DNA of 37,563 nt. Source: Bacteroidota bacterium. GTDB lineage: Bacteria; Bacteroidota; Ignavibacteria; Tepidaquicellales; Tepidaquicellaceae. Position numbers and translations under genes: made by a program. Positions 16,072 to 24,635 of this stretch are shown here, piece by piece. The stretch is from assembly GCA_018266845.1 (NCBI GenBank), contig JAFDZO010000005.1, forward strand, positions 66,786 to 104,348, read 5' to 3'. Positions within the stretch are counted from its first letter, which is position 1. Every line of letters begins with the position of its first letter. The notes below the pieces were generated by a model. The model was not told the DNA's origin and ran no database searches. It saw only the letters and a program-made list of their open reading frames with translations.

Positions 16072-16587
16072 TTATATTATGTAATGATTATTTAAATAAG
16101 TGTATGGGATGTTTGCAGGGTCAGAAACGTCAAATGATTTTACAAGCTCAACTGATTGCAGTTTAAAAATCACCCCTCTGTTTCCATATACTCTCTCGCC
16201 CGACCTGATTATACCAAGCTCAATATTTTCATTTGAAAATATTACCTCAAATCTTCTTGTAAGATTATCTTCATTGGGAGTCAGGTAAATTTTGTAAGGC
16301 GAACTTTCATCTTTTGAATGCTGATAATCTACAACTGTTTTAAATCTCAATAAGGTATCAAGATTAATAAACTGATTGTAATGCAAAGTAAAGTGAAGAC
16401 GATACCCGAGGAAATACTCTTTCAATGTCCTGTTAAGGTCTTCTCTTTGTATAGTAACTTCTTCGTGATTCTCGAGCATGCCCCCGTCGTTCAGTTCTCT
16501 GAATGTACATTCACAAATAAGGTTTTTGTTTTTGTTATAAACCGAAAAACGCGGATTTCTCCAGCCGTTAGCGTATGTAAATTTCAT
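16072..16587 (-). CDS. Probable phage tail protein
   Basis: 171 residues, no named family recognised. Beta-rich with a patterned N terminus (FTYANGWRNPRFSVYNKNKN) and no signal peptide. It lies 9 bp after the tail-tip gene and just before the fibre gene, in the tail order tape measure, tip, this, fibre, so a distal-tail or fibre-connector role is likely. This is an inference from position only. Confidence 0.65.
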   Translation of the reverse strand: MKFTYANGWRNPRFSVYNKNKNLICECTFRELNDGGMLENHEEVTIQREDLNRTLKEYFLGYRLHFTLHYNQFINLDTLLRFKTVVDYQHSKDESSPYKIYLTPNEDNLTRRFEVIFSNENIELGIIRSGERVYGNRGVIFKLQSVELVKSFDVSDPANIPYTYLNNHYII

Positions 16588-16596
16588 TTTATTGTT

Positions 16597-18111
16597 TTAG
16601 CTGATTTCAATTCCTGTAATTTTTGTTGTATTGTTTACTAAATCTTTTTCCATCATGATTGGACGAAAAACGTATTGAACGTTTTCGTGAACGGTTTTGT
16701 AAGTGTCGTTAAATGTGTAATCAACTCCTTCTACTTCTGTTTCAATTTTCAGACGGCTTTCTTTTCTCAATTCATATTCATCTTTCGCAATTATTTCCTG
16801 AACTTTTGCCGGGGTAAAATTGGTTTGCAAATCTACAATATTAACTACCTGATGGTCGGAACTATTGCGTTTGAAATAAAGCCAGCTCTCATGACCCCAA
16901 GTTGTATCCTCAACTGTAAATGGTATTTCGAAAGAAAGATTGTCATAGGTAGAGTTTTCATAAGAATTTCCTTGCAGGTATTCATTCTTATTATTGATTC
17001 CTTTTACTCTAATTGAATTAATTTTATTAATTGATGTATCGGCATCTAATTTTAATATCCTGTTCAGAGAGGTAGAAGGATTAGTAAATCTTTTATGTCT
17101 CCAGAAAACTTTATTCGGAGTTTCAAAACCATAATAGCTGAATAAATTTCTGCAAAGATATTTTAAAAAATCACTAAGCTTTCTCTCATTCATTCCCTTG
17201 TGAAATACCTTAGGAAATAGAGTTCCTTCCCAATTATGGTAATAAGTAATCCAGGTGCTATCTTCATATACGACCTGATAATTTGAAGGTTCTGTATAAT
17301 CCAGGTCATGCGATGACTTTACAAGACTTGAATAATCTGATTTTTTTAAAACAATATACCTGCCAAAAAGATTAGAACATACTCTTTTTATCATTACTTC
17401 AGAAATCTCTGCTTCTAAATAATTATTCTCTACTTCCTGAAACCGAAACTCATTTTGGAAATGTAAAATTATTTGAGTATTTAATAACTTAAAAAGGTTT
17501 TCGATTACTGATTTCAGATACACATCTTTATCTGCTCCCTCTATATTTATTCCCGTACCGCAAAAAATATGGGCTGCAAGATTATGCTCTTCGGTTTTAT
17601 AACCATAAGCAAAATAACTGCCGTTTTGCATAGTGCCGTTATCAATTCGGTTTATTAATCCTTTTTGATATAAAAAATCCAGCACAAATGGATTTCCAAG
17701 TGAAACATCTTTTAATTTGTTTATGCCGTCTACAAACTTTAATGTTACCCTGTAATCTTCTACACCCTGCTCAACAGTATCAAGAATTCCTTTAAACCAA
17801 AGCACATTAATATCTTTGTATATTTCCAGATAAAAAACATTTTCAAAATTAAAGGGATATGAATCTGAATATCCGTCTTTTAAGTTTTTAAATCGTAGAA
17901 AATTCGTTCTTGTTTCGTCATCAATAGTTATGTCAATATTCGCAGGATAGATTGCGAGGTCATCGTTATTTTCATCCTCAAAACCCTGTGAAAGATTTGA
18001 GAGTTCATAGATGACAAAGTCCGTTAACGTGCCGGCAATAATTTTATTATAATGAAAAATAAATCTGTAATTGCCTGAAGCCAGTGCTAAATCTATGGGT
18101 ATTTGAGTCAT
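16597..18111 (-). CDS. Tail tip / tail-associated structural protein
   Basis: 504 residues. Its ATG overlaps the stop of the tape-measure gene (TAATG), giving coupled translation. The sequence is beta-rich and opens with a segment (GNYRFIFHYNKIIAGTLTDF) and a later strand-turn part (VLWFKGILDTVEQGVEDYRV) reminiscent of tail-hub proteins of the gp27/Tal type. No peptidase or lysozyme motif is visible. Position straight after the tape measure supports a distal tail or hub role. The exact homologue is unknown. Confidence 0.72.
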   Translation of the reverse strand: MTQIPIDLALASGNYRFIFHYNKIIAGTLTDFVIYELSNLSQGFEDENNDDLAIYPANIDITIDDETRTNFLRFKNLKDGYSDSYPFNFENVFYLEIYKDINVLWFKGILDTVEQGVEDYRVTLKFVDGINKLKDVSLGNPFVLDFLYQKGLINRIDNGTMQNGSYFAYGYKTEEHNLAAHIFCGTGINIEGADKDVYLKSVIENLFKLLNTQIILHFQNEFRFQEVENNYLEAEISEVMIKRVCSNLFGRYIVLKKSDYSSLVKSSHDLDYTEPSNYQVVYEDSTWITYYHNWEGTLFPKVFHKGMNERKLSDFLKYLCRNLFSYYGFETPNKVFWRHKRFTNPSTSLNRILKLDADTSINKINSIRVKGINNKNEYLQGNSYENSTYDNLSFEIPFTVEDTTWGHESWLYFKRNSSDHQVVNIVDLQTNFTPAKVQEIIAKDEYELRKESRLKIETEVEGVDYTFNDTYKTVHENVQYVFRPIMMEKDLVNNTTKITGIEIS

Positions 18112-20483
18112 TATACTTTAATATTTTTTAATCTTTGGTCAGTTCTTTGCAGTGTGAGTTTTAAATCCGTTCCTCTTACTGAAGTTGAAACAATGTAAGG
18201 TTCGCGTATAGTATTTACGACCGGAGAAGCCGGCTTTACATTATTTGCGAGAGATGAAACACTGCCTCCCTCTGCATAATAGCCGGAAAGATTTCCCGTA
18301 AAAAGCGAGCCGCCGTTTAGTTTTTCAAAAAAGCCGGCGCCGATTTTGCTTACCACGGATTTTCTGATAACAAACTCTCCGGGAGTGAGCATTGCAGGAA
18401 CTGAGTCTGTGTCTCCAACTCCGGGAACATTTCCTCCGTCTGCAAGAGCAACTAATCCCCCTTGGTTAAATAAGCTGCCCAAAAAACTTCCCGCTAAACC
18501 TGCACCGGGAAAAATAGCTCCAAGTAAAGCGTTAATGCCTGAGTTAATTAAATTAGTTGCAATGGAAGTAATTATCTTTTGCATGAACTGCTCGAAAAGA
18601 GAGTTCGCCTCCCCAAAAGCCCCTTCCCAAGCATCGGATAAAGAGCCTTTAAGAACATCTCCAAGAGAGTTAAGCAGCGAAGAAGCAGCCTTATATTCAT
18701 CAGAAGAGATAATTTCATTTCGTTCCTTATCCTCTTTTTCCTTCTTCCCTCTTTCTTTTTTTTGGTTTTCTTCCTCTATTTGTTCCGGTGTTTTCGAAAG
18801 TACTACACTACGATAAGGAGTGTTTTCTATTTTTTCAAAAGCCTTTTTATTTAAATTCGCTTTTAAATCTTGCTCTTCCTTTTCAGTAAGTTTCCCAAGC
18901 TTATGCAATAAATCAATTTCTTTTTCATAATATTTAACTTTCTTTTCCTCAATCTCTAATTCTTTCTCTTTTTCATTGGCATTTTCTTTTGTTGCTGCTA
19001 TAAGTTTTTCACTTGCTCTTAATTCTTCCAAAGATAATTGTAAAGCTTCGTCTTTTTGTTTCTTATCTATTCTGCCTTGTTCAAATTTCTTTTCAGCAAT
19101 TGTTATTTCTCTTTCAATAGTAGCAATAGCTTTTTCAAAAGGGTCTTCCTTTATTGAATTAGCCATTGTATTTTTACTGCCGGAATACCCAAAAGACCGT
19201 GGCTTTTTATCTTTCTTATCATCCTTAGAGTCATCATTGAGCTGAGTATTTTTTACTTTATCTACAAAGCTTTTCATATCGTTGAAAGCTTTTAGAGCTA
19301 GGTCAATATTACCGTTTTTGATTGCCTCAACAATGGAATGATAGACCTTTACCCACTCGGCAAGTGTGTTTTTATTTTTGCTCAAAGCATCACCGAACCC
19401 CATAAGGGAGGCTGCACCGGTAGGACCGATTTGTTGCAATGCTTTTATGAATAAATCTGCTCCGGTTTTATTATTAAGCAGACCTTCCAATAGATTCCGA
19501 TTTATCGGAATTAAAGAGCCTGTTTTCAAACCTGTTTCAATAAGTCTCTGCATCTTTTGCTCTAGTTCCACCAGTCCTGTAGCTTGGTCTGAGTTAGATC
19601 TTGTTAAACGATCCACAGCTTCTTTCTCATGTCTCAGGTCAACATTTACAGCAGAAATTTGTTGAGAATTCCAACTTAACTGAAGCCCAATTTGCTGAAG
19701 TTGTTCAGGAGCATTAGCCATTGCATCCCAAAAAGCCACATTCAATTTTTCCTGCTCATCGTTTAGCCTTGCTAATTTTCCAGTATTTTCTTCGTAGCTC
19801 TTTTTTATTTCATCTAAAGAAACTTTTCCTCTTTCAAAAGCTTCATTTTGTGAGTTAAATTGCTCTGATAGCTTGGTAAAGCTATCAATAATTCTAAGTT
19901 CTTCTCCGTCCGACCAACTGCCTAAATACTTCTCCCGGGAGTTAATTGCTCTTTCAATTGCTTCTTTGTTCGTACTTATCGCGCCGGTTTCTTTATCTAT
20001 TCCTGTTATTATTTCTGGAAAATATTTTGAAGCCTCTTTTAATTTAGCATTATACTTGTCCTGTTCATCTTTAGATTTACCTGTTGATTTTGTTGTTTCA
20101 TTTAAAAGATTTTTCAGAATTTCTACTTCTTTTGACATTCCTATCAGCAGAGGAGAAGTTTTTTTCGTTTTCGCCTCCATATCATCCATAGTTTCTTCAT
20201 TCTGCTTTCCCAATTCATAAAGAGCATAGGTTAACCCTAAAACTACAGCCGTTACACCACCGACAGGGCCGAGAGTTTCTGTGGCAACAGCAGCAAATTG
20301 AATAAAGCCAGAAACAGCGGAAAGTCCATCTACAGCAGTTTTCAGGTTACTAATTTTCTTAGAAGTAGCATCTGATTGGTCCCCAACATCATTAAGAACT
20401 GTGTTAAATTTATTTAGCGCTCCGGTACCTGAATCTACGACTTTAAGAATGTCAGTTATTTTTGTATCTCCCGTTGTAGCCAT
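18111..20483 (-). CDS. Tail tape measure protein
   Basis: 790 residues. An N-terminal helical part with a hydrophobic segment (about 57-92) is followed by long charged coiled coil (about 115-600, many K/E heptads). Near 625-700 lies an A/G/L-rich hydrophobic stretch (GINALLGAIFPGAGLAGSFL). The closing region has the tape-measure signature GDTDSVPAMLTPGEFVIRKS. Tape measure proteins set tail length and help DNA entry; 790 residues would correspond to a tail of roughly 120 nm by the usual 1.5 angstrom per residue. Together with the chaperone and tube upstream this marks a long non-contractile tail. Confidence 0.93.
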   Translation of the reverse strand: MATTGDTKITDILKVVDSGTGALNKFNTVLNDVGDQSDATSKKISNLKTAVDGLSAVSGFIQFAAVATETLGPVGGVTAVVLGLTYALYELGKQNEETMDDMEAKTKKTSPLLIGMSKEVEILKNLLNETTKSTGKSKDEQDKYNAKLKEASKYFPEIITGIDKETGAISTNKEAIERAINSREKYLGSWSDGEELRIIDSFTKLSEQFNSQNEAFERGKVSLDEIKKSYEENTGKLARLNDEQEKLNVAFWDAMANAPEQLQQIGLQLSWNSQQISAVNVDLRHEKEAVDRLTRSNSDQATGLVELEQKMQRLIETGLKTGSLIPINRNLLEGLLNNKTGADLFIKALQQIGPTGAASLMGFGDALSKNKNTLAEWVKVYHSIVEAIKNGNIDLALKAFNDMKSFVDKVKNTQLNDDSKDDKKDKKPRSFGYSGSKNTMANSIKEDPFEKAIATIEREITIAEKKFEQGRIDKKQKDEALQLSLEELRASEKLIAATKENANEKEKELEIEEKKVKYYEKEIDLLHKLGKLTEKEEQDLKANLNKKAFEKIENTPYRSVVLSKTPEQIEEENQKKERGKKEKEDKERNEIISSDEYKAASSLLNSLGDVLKGSLSDAWEGAFGEANSLFEQFMQKIITSIATNLINSGINALLGAIFPGAGLAGSFLGSLFNQGGLVALADGGNVPGVGDTDSVPAMLTPGEFVIRKSVVSKIGAGFFEKLNGGSLFTGNLSGYYAEGGSVSSLANNVKPASPVVNTIREPYIVSTSVRGTDLKLTLQRTDQRLKNIKV

Positions 20484-20802
20484 AATTTATATAGTATTAT
20501 TTGTTATTTTTTAAATTTTCAATGCGGATTGTAAGTTTTGATGTTTTATACAAGCTTAAATAATTTTTGTTTTTTTCACCTTATTTATGCGAGTATAAAT
20601 CTTGGGATTGGAAAACAAGATTACGATTCTAATGGTCTTATCGAATGACTTGATGATAAATTTAGTTGTAGTAGGAACTAACGATGTAAAACATCCGTAA
20701 TAAATGCTGAAAAGTTTATCGAAACTTTTTGCTTTCGATTCAGTTTTCCCGGCTTGATATATAAACAAAAGTAGAGTAAATTGCTTTTAATAATTATACT
20801 CT
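20484..20802. other. Spacer upstream of tape measure gene
   Basis: 319 bp. A minus-strand frame of 70 codons (20556-20768) exists, but its composition (K/I/F/S with no pattern) and position give no reason to call it. It contains short dyads such as GATGT-AAA-ACATC (about 20684-20696). It probably carries the leader of the tape measure gene on one strand and the promoter of the small plus-strand gene on the other. Confidence 0.5.
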
Positions 20803-21051
20803 ATGAATGAAAAGCAAAATTCTTATTCAGAACTTGATAAAAAAATAAAAGAGCGGCTTTCAGGCTCCCGCAAAGAAGTAGCAATATCTTCTTTAATATT
20901 TATTACTCTAATAGTTCTGGCTTCGTATGGCGATAAGCTGATAAGAACAATAGCAATAGTAATTTTAATAATTTTTCTAATTACCCGCTCAATATACTCA
21001 TCTAATAAAAGAAAGAAGCAAAGCGAATCTTCATCCGCTAAAAAACAATAA
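20803..21051 (+). CDS. Small membrane protein, possible lysogenic-conversion gene
   Basis: 82 residues. A charged N terminus (NEKQNSYSELDKKIKERLSG) is followed by two hydrophobic helices (about 27-43 and 47-65) and a highly charged tail (SNKRKKQSESSSAKKQ), giving a hairpin with both ends in the cytoplasm. It is on the plus strand, against the surrounding tail genes, and separates the chaperone from the tape measure, which are normally adjacent. That is typical of a moron. It has no recognised family; an exclusion or membrane-protecting role is possible but unproven. Confidence 0.65.
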   Translation: MNEKQNSYSELDKKIKERLSGSRKEVAISSLIFITLIVLASYGDKLIRTIAIVILIIFLITRSIYSSNKRKKQSESSSAKKQ

Positions 21052-21120
21052 GGATAAAAATTAACCCGCTGTAATTGCCGGATCATTAAATCTGAATACC
21101 TGAAGAGAATTTCTTTAAAA

Positions 21121-21399
21121 TCAGTCGTTATTTTGCCCCCACCATTGAACAAAATTCTCTTTTTCCTTTATGATTAAAAAAATTCCGGCATCGCTTACTT
21201 TCATTTTTTTTGCATGGGGGAACTTAGTAAAGTCCCCCTCGCAAATTTTATACAGAACATCTTCAAAAGTATTTTTTAAGAAGCCGGTATCGTATCTTCC
21301 TGCATCACATCTGAATCGGATGATACTTGGCTCGTTGTCGTCATATCCGCAGCGCTCCTTAAAGCTCTCAATAAGTCCAGCGCTATGGGATTTAAAGTA
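21121..21399 (-). CDS. Tail assembly chaperone, C-terminal part made by -1 frameshift
   Basis: A frame of 92 codons, open and read in -1 relative to the chaperone gene at 21276-21680. It begins at the seven-T slip site (minus-strand 21405-21399) and runs to TGA at 21123-21121. The sequence is protein-like: GFLKNTFEDVLYKICEGDF, then VSDAGIFLIIKEKENFVQWW. No ATG, GTG or TTG start exists in this frame until MKVSDAG near its end, so it can only be made in full by frameshifting, giving a fusion of 94 + 92 = 186 residues. This matches the G/G-T arrangement of long-tailed phages, in which the fusion chaperones the tape measure. Confidence 0.75.
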   Translation of the reverse strand, partial: YFKSHSAGLIESFKERCGYDDNEPSIIRFRCDAGRYDTGFLKNTFEDVLYKICEGDFTKFPHAKKMKVSDAGIFLIIKEKENFVQWWGQNND

Positions 21400-21680
21400 A
21401 AAAAATCGGTTACAACTTCCTTCAGCTCGCTGTTCTTCAGCTTTGAAAAGCTTTTAATCTGCTCTTCGTCATTGATAGAGAAAATAATGCTGAGGAACTT
21501 TTCAATCAGCTTGTTTTCGCTGAGAGTTTTGATTAAATCGGCAATGGTTGTATTGCCAAGGTCGGAGAGGTTAACGGATTTGATTAAATCCATGATGCGA
21601 TAGTCCTGCTCCAGTGTGAGTTCTTCCTGCGAAGCTTCAAGTCCGCAGGAAAATTTATAACGTTTGATATTATCTTCCAA
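21276..21680 (-). CDS. Tail assembly chaperone (G-like)
   Basis: 134 residues, acidic and helical, with a core RYKFSCGLEASQEELTLEQD then MDLIKSVNLSD, in the position of a tail assembly chaperone (between tail tube and tape measure). The frame-0 product ends TIPAS. About two thirds of the way along, codons 93-94 read TTT TTT preceded by T (GA-T TTT TTT-ACT), a classic X XXY YYZ slip heptamer. In the -1 frame the sequence continues open to 21121. Frame-0 product alone and frameshift fusion are expected in a fixed ratio. Confidence 0.8.
   Translation of the reverse strand: MEDNIKRYKFSCGLEASQEELTLEQDYRIMDLIKSVNLSDLGNTTIADLIKTLSENKLIEKFLSIIFSINDEEQIKSFSKLKNSELKEVVTDFFTLNPIALDLLRALRSAADMTTTSQVSSDSDVMQEDTIPAS
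21399..21405 (-). promoter_or_regulatory. Programmed -1 ribosomal frameshift site (T TTT TTT)
   Basis: Seven consecutive A on the plus strand, read as T TTT TTT on the minus strand in register with the chaperone frame (GAT TTT TTT ACT). A -1 slip continues TAC TTT AAA into the 92-codon frame. A homopolymeric run of this length is also a possible place for sequencing error or transcriptional slippage. Confidence 0.75.
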
Positions 21681-21703
21681 AATTTTTTTTATTAGTTATT
21701 TTT

Positions 21704-22306
21704 TTAATTCCCAATCGGCAGCCCGTCCGTCCAGATGGTTGTAACGGGGTCCCAATTGCCTGCGCCTACAACGGATTTGAAAGTGGATTTTGTGTTTGCA
21801 TTGGTAGGAAGGGTGGCACCAGATAAATCTACACCGTAGAAATTTACACCTGAAATAGATGCGTCTGTTAATATACAATCCCTCATAGAGCTATTTGATA
21901 ATTTGCAGTTGTCTAGTAATGCATTCATAAACTTGCAACCATCAAAGTCTACTCCAACTAAATCACGCCCATTAAAATCTGCTCCTGTAAAATCTGTAAA
22001 AGATAAATTGCTATTCGTTACTATATGCTGATTGAATTGATAATTTAACCACTTATTCAAATAATCCCCTTTGATATGAAACAACACCGCATTCTTTGAA
22101 TGAAACACTTCATCCTCTCTAAACGGCTGAACGAATCCGTTGATGAAATACATGTTTTCTTGCGCTCCGTTTGTATCATCGAGCGGATTTGAAACACTCG
22201 ATGACACTTTCATTATTGAGCCGGAAGCAATTGTTGAACTGTTTAGAACATAAACAGTTTCCCCAACTTGATATTTGGATTTCTTTGGTTTATTAGATAG
22301 AGCCAT
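21704..22306 (-). CDS. Pentapeptide-repeat phage protein, copy 1
   Basis: 200 residues. An N-terminal domain of about 80 residues (SKYQVGETVYVLN, then KVSSSVSNPLDDTNG, GFVQPFREDEVFHSKNAVLF) is shared with the genes at 22322, 23437 and 24636. Residues about 98-165 are pentapeptide repeats with the A(D/N)LxX rhythm (DFTGADFNGRDLVGVDFDG), which fold as a right-handed quadrilateral beta-helix. The end, FKSVVGAGNWDPVTTIWTDG, is a closing motif also seen in the other copies. DNA of its 3' end is about 90% identical to that of the next copy, showing recent duplication. The location just upstream of the chaperone suggests a virion or appendage protein. No signal peptide. Confidence 0.83.
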   Translation of the reverse strand: MALSNKPKKSKYQVGETVYVLNSSTIASGSIMKVSSSVSNPLDDTNGAQENMYFINGFVQPFREDEVFHSKNAVLFHIKGDYLNKWLNYQFNQHIVTNSNLSFTDFTGADFNGRDLVGVDFDGCKFMNALLDNCKLSNSSMRDCILTDASISGVNFYGVDLSGATLPTNANTKSTFKSVVGAGNWDPVTTIWTDGLPIGN

Positions 22307-22321
22307 TTCAATTAATAATTT

Positions 22322-22966
22322 TTAACTCCCAATCGGCAGCCCATCAGTCCAGATAGTTGTATCGGGATCCCAATTACCTGTGCCTACAACGGATTTGAAA
22401 GAGGATTTTGTGTCTGCATTGGCGGGGAGACCGCAACTTGATAAATTAGTATTTCTAAAATCACAGGACGAAATATTTGCGTCACCAAAAGAGCTACCCT
22501 GTAATTTAGCAAATCTGAAGGATGAATTTGACAAGTTTGACCCTGAAAAAGTTGCTCCATCCAATTTAGCACCATCAAAATTACAAAAGGTGAAATCTAT
22601 ACCTGAAAAAAAATTCGGCAGCCCAGCATCTTCACTCAATAAAACATATGAAAAATCACAACTGCCAAAAAATGTTCCTTGAGCAATTGAGATATTATCA
22701 GAGTTTTCCCATTTCCCCAAATATTCCCCCTTCAGCTTAAATAGCAATGCATTCTTAGAATGAAATACTTCCCCCTCTTTGAAAGGCTGCACAAATCCTT
22801 CAATATAATAAAGATTTTCCTGAAGCCCGTTTGTATCATTCAAAGGATTTGAAACACTCGAACTCACTTTTACTACTTTGCCTGATGCGATTGAGACTCC
22901 GTTTAATACGTAAACTATCTCCCCCACCTGATACAAAGACTTTTTTGGTTTATTAGATAAAGCCAT
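22322..22966 (-). CDS. Pentapeptide-repeat phage protein, copy 2
   Basis: 214 residues, the closest paralogue of the 21704 gene. It has the same N-terminal domain (SLYQVGEIVYVLNG, VSSSVSNPLNDTNGLQENLY) and a pentapeptide helix at about 98-180 (NFDGAKLDGATFSGSNLSNS, AKLQGSSFGDANISSCDF). The end matches (FKSVVGTGNWDPDTTIWTDG, then LPIGS). The gap to copy 1 is 15 bp, so they are co-transcribed. Differences between the two lie mainly in the repeat helix, the likely surface-exposed part, which would fit diversifying binding specificity. Confidence 0.83.
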   Translation of the reverse strand: MALSNKPKKSLYQVGEIVYVLNGVSIASGKVVKVSSSVSNPLNDTNGLQENLYYIEGFVQPFKEGEVFHSKNALLFKLKGEYLGKWENSDNISIAQGTFFGSCDFSYVLLSEDAGLPNFFSGIDFTFCNFDGAKLDGATFSGSNLSNSSFRFAKLQGSSFGDANISSCDFRNTNLSSCGLPANADTKSSFKSVVGTGNWDPDTTIWTDGLPIGS

Positions 22967-23019
22967 TTAATATTTCGATAAAATTAATAAGAATATTAAC
23001 ACTCTAATTCAAACTGAAA

Positions 23020-23421
23020 TCACGATACTTTCTTCCAATCACTTGATGATGATGTTCCGGCAGCGATGTAAATATCCCCTGCCGCTGTATCTACAAATAG
23101 CATTCCCTTTTTAGAAGGGGTGCTTGCAGGAGCACTTGAACCGGTTTCAACCTGCGGTACATCATGCAGAAATTGCGCTTTTGTACAACGTTTTTTATCG
23201 TTACTGCTGGATGCATCTTCCATCATCATCACATCTGCATTAGAAATCGTTGTTTTAGATGCTACATCACTAACCTCTAATGTTTTATCTAATCGAAGAG
23301 TCTTTTGTAAAAGACTTTCGAGTGTCATTTTATAGGTAATTCCATCGCTAACCACCGGTATGTATGCGTCATCGGAAAACTCCGATGTTGAACTTAATTC
23401 AGATATTTTTTTTGAAGCCAT
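23020..23421 (-). CDS. Phage tail-fibre-like protein
   Basis: 133 residues. The opening KKISELSSTSEFSDDAYIPV followed by VSDGITYKMTLESL is the common phage fibre N-terminal motif (K-I-S-E-L...D-x-x-P-V-V...G-x-T-x-K), which attaches to the virion. The end is a short beta-rich part (GMLFVDTAAGDIYIAAGTSS) of the sort found in fibre or capsid-decoration proteins. Too short for a full fibre. It lies among the pentapeptide-repeat genes, so it may be a decoration or adaptor with them. Confidence 0.75.
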   Translation of the reverse strand: MASKKISELSSTSEFSDDAYIPVVSDGITYKMTLESLLQKTLRLDKTLEVSDVASKTTISNADVMMMEDASSSNDKKRCTKAQFLHDVPQVETGSSAPASTPSKKGMLFVDTAAGDIYIAAGTSSSSDWKKVS

Positions 23422-23436
23422 AATCGTAATTTATTT

Positions 23437-24057
23437 TTAAGTTACAAGTGTTCCGTCTATCCATATGACCTCGTTCCAGTTATCATTACCAACTTTCGTT
23501 TTAAATTCTGCTTTTGTATCAAAGGTAGAATCAAGAACAGCACCGGTCAAATCTACACCGTAAAAATTTGCATTAGTTATAGATGCGCCTGTTAATATAC
23601 AATCTCTCATCTTACAGTTTGATAGCTCGCAACCAGCTAACACCGCATTAGTAAAATTACATCCATCAAGAGTTACCTCATTAAAATCCACCGTCCCAAG
23701 CGTTAAAAGTCCGCCATCTGCATTAAAATTTGCTCCAGTAAAATCTGAAAACGACAAATTACTTCCTATGCCAATAGGAAAAGCAAATAGTCCTTCTGTC
23801 CATTTATTCAAATAACCACCTTTTATGCGAAACAATAAAGCATCCTTTGAATAAAACACATCTTTCTCCCTAAATGGCTGCACAAAGCCCTCAATGGTGT
23901 ATAAATTTTCCTGCAGACCAACTGTATCGTTCAAAGGATTTGAAACGCTGGAACTGACTTTTATAATTTTACCGGATGAGATTGACAGTCCATTCAGTAC
24001 ATATGCTGTTTCACCCACCTGATATTTTGATTTATTTGGTTTATTGCTTAATGACAT
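23437..24057 (-). CDS. Pentapeptide-repeat phage protein, copy 3
   Basis: 206 residues with the same N-terminal domain (SKYQVGETAYVLNG, VSSSVSNPLNDTVGLQENLY, FVQPFREKDVFYSKDALLF) and a pentapeptide helix (about 97-170: SFSDFTGANFNADG, TLDGCNFTNAVLAGCELSNC, ILTGASITNANFYGVDL). The tail TKAEFKTKVGNDNWNEVIWI is a diverged form of the closing motif. It is less similar to copies 1 and 2 than they are to each other, so it is the older branch. It directly follows the tail tube gene in the reading direction. Confidence 0.82.
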   Translation of the reverse strand: MSLSNKPNKSKYQVGETAYVLNGLSISSGKIIKVSSSVSNPLNDTVGLQENLYTIEGFVQPFREKDVFYSKDALLFRIKGGYLNKWTEGLFAFPIGIGSNLSFSDFTGANFNADGGLLTLGTVDFNEVTLDGCNFTNAVLAGCELSNCKMRDCILTGASITNANFYGVDLTGAVLDSTFDTKAEFKTKVGNDNWNEVIWIDGTLVT

Positions 24058-24071
24058 TCTATTAATTTAGT

Positions 24072-24617
24072 TTATGTTCCGCTGATTGCTCCGTTACCTT
24101 CAATAATTACATAAAAATTATTTGAACTATAATATAAGCCCGGCGTGTAAGTTGCCACCTCTGTACCGGCTGGAATTGCATATGGAGAATTAGTGTCTAT
24201 GCTAAATACTCCCGGCTGAGGCAGCACAGACATCTCCATAACAATATTCATAGGATTATCAGGCGACTTCAGCGATAAATTTGGAATTATATTTACTTCT
24301 TTAAAATAAAATGCCTGCGGTTTGGAATCAACCAAACCATTGTAATAAAACACTGTGAAAACCCCTCCCCTTAATGTGTCAATTAACTCAATTTCTTCCT
24401 TAGATGTTTGGGCTAACGTAATAGATACCTTAACTTTTCTTTTCCCATCCAAATCAAGTGTATTTCCATCTGCAAAAGTTACTTCTTGTGAATCCGTTTT
24501 ATCTTCTATAGTTCCCGTTATAACGTGCCCTAAGTTTGTCCATCCAGAGGGCAATTTAATTTGAAGGTTATTTCCTCCAAACATTCTTATTCTTTTTGTG
24601 TTTTTTCCTAATGACAT
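24072..24617 (-). CDS. Probable major tail tube protein
   Basis: 181 residues. A beta-rich protein with the pattern of tail tube proteins (GWTNLGHVITGTIEDKTDSQ, DLDGKRKVKVSITLAQ, FTVFYYNGLVDSKPQAFYF). Its position upstream of chaperone and tape measure is that of the tube gene of siphophages. No sheath gene is present, so the tail should be non-contractile. The C-terminal 30 residues (TYTPGLYYSSNNFYVIIEGN) look like a small extra strand pair. Family identity is inferred from pattern and order. Confidence 0.65.
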   Translation of the reverse strand: MSLGKNTKRIRMFGGNNLQIKLPSGWTNLGHVITGTIEDKTDSQEVTFADGNTLDLDGKRKVKVSITLAQTSKEEIELIDTLRGGVFTVFYYNGLVDSKPQAFYFKEVNIIPNLSLKSPDNPMNIVMEMSVLPQPGVFSIDTNSPYAIPAGTEVATYTPGLYYSSNNFYVIIEGNGAISGT

Positions 24618-24635
24618 AAGATTATTTTTTAATTT

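Noticed and set aside
20556..20768. Minus-strand 70-codon frame upstream of the tape measure gene
   Set aside because: AT-rich, no ribosome binding site or patterned sequence, and no conserved phage role at this place; treated as spacer.
21276..21680. Treating the -1 frame downstream of the chaperone as a separate gene
   Set aside because: No start codon is available in that frame before its last 27 codons, and the seven-T slip site provides a direct route from the upstream frame.
22380..22682. Plus-strand frame opposite a pentapeptide gene, and similar antisense frames over the tape measure, AddA and AddB genes
   Set aside because: All are mirror frames caused by the codon composition of genuine genes on the other strand; none shows its own motif or start signal.
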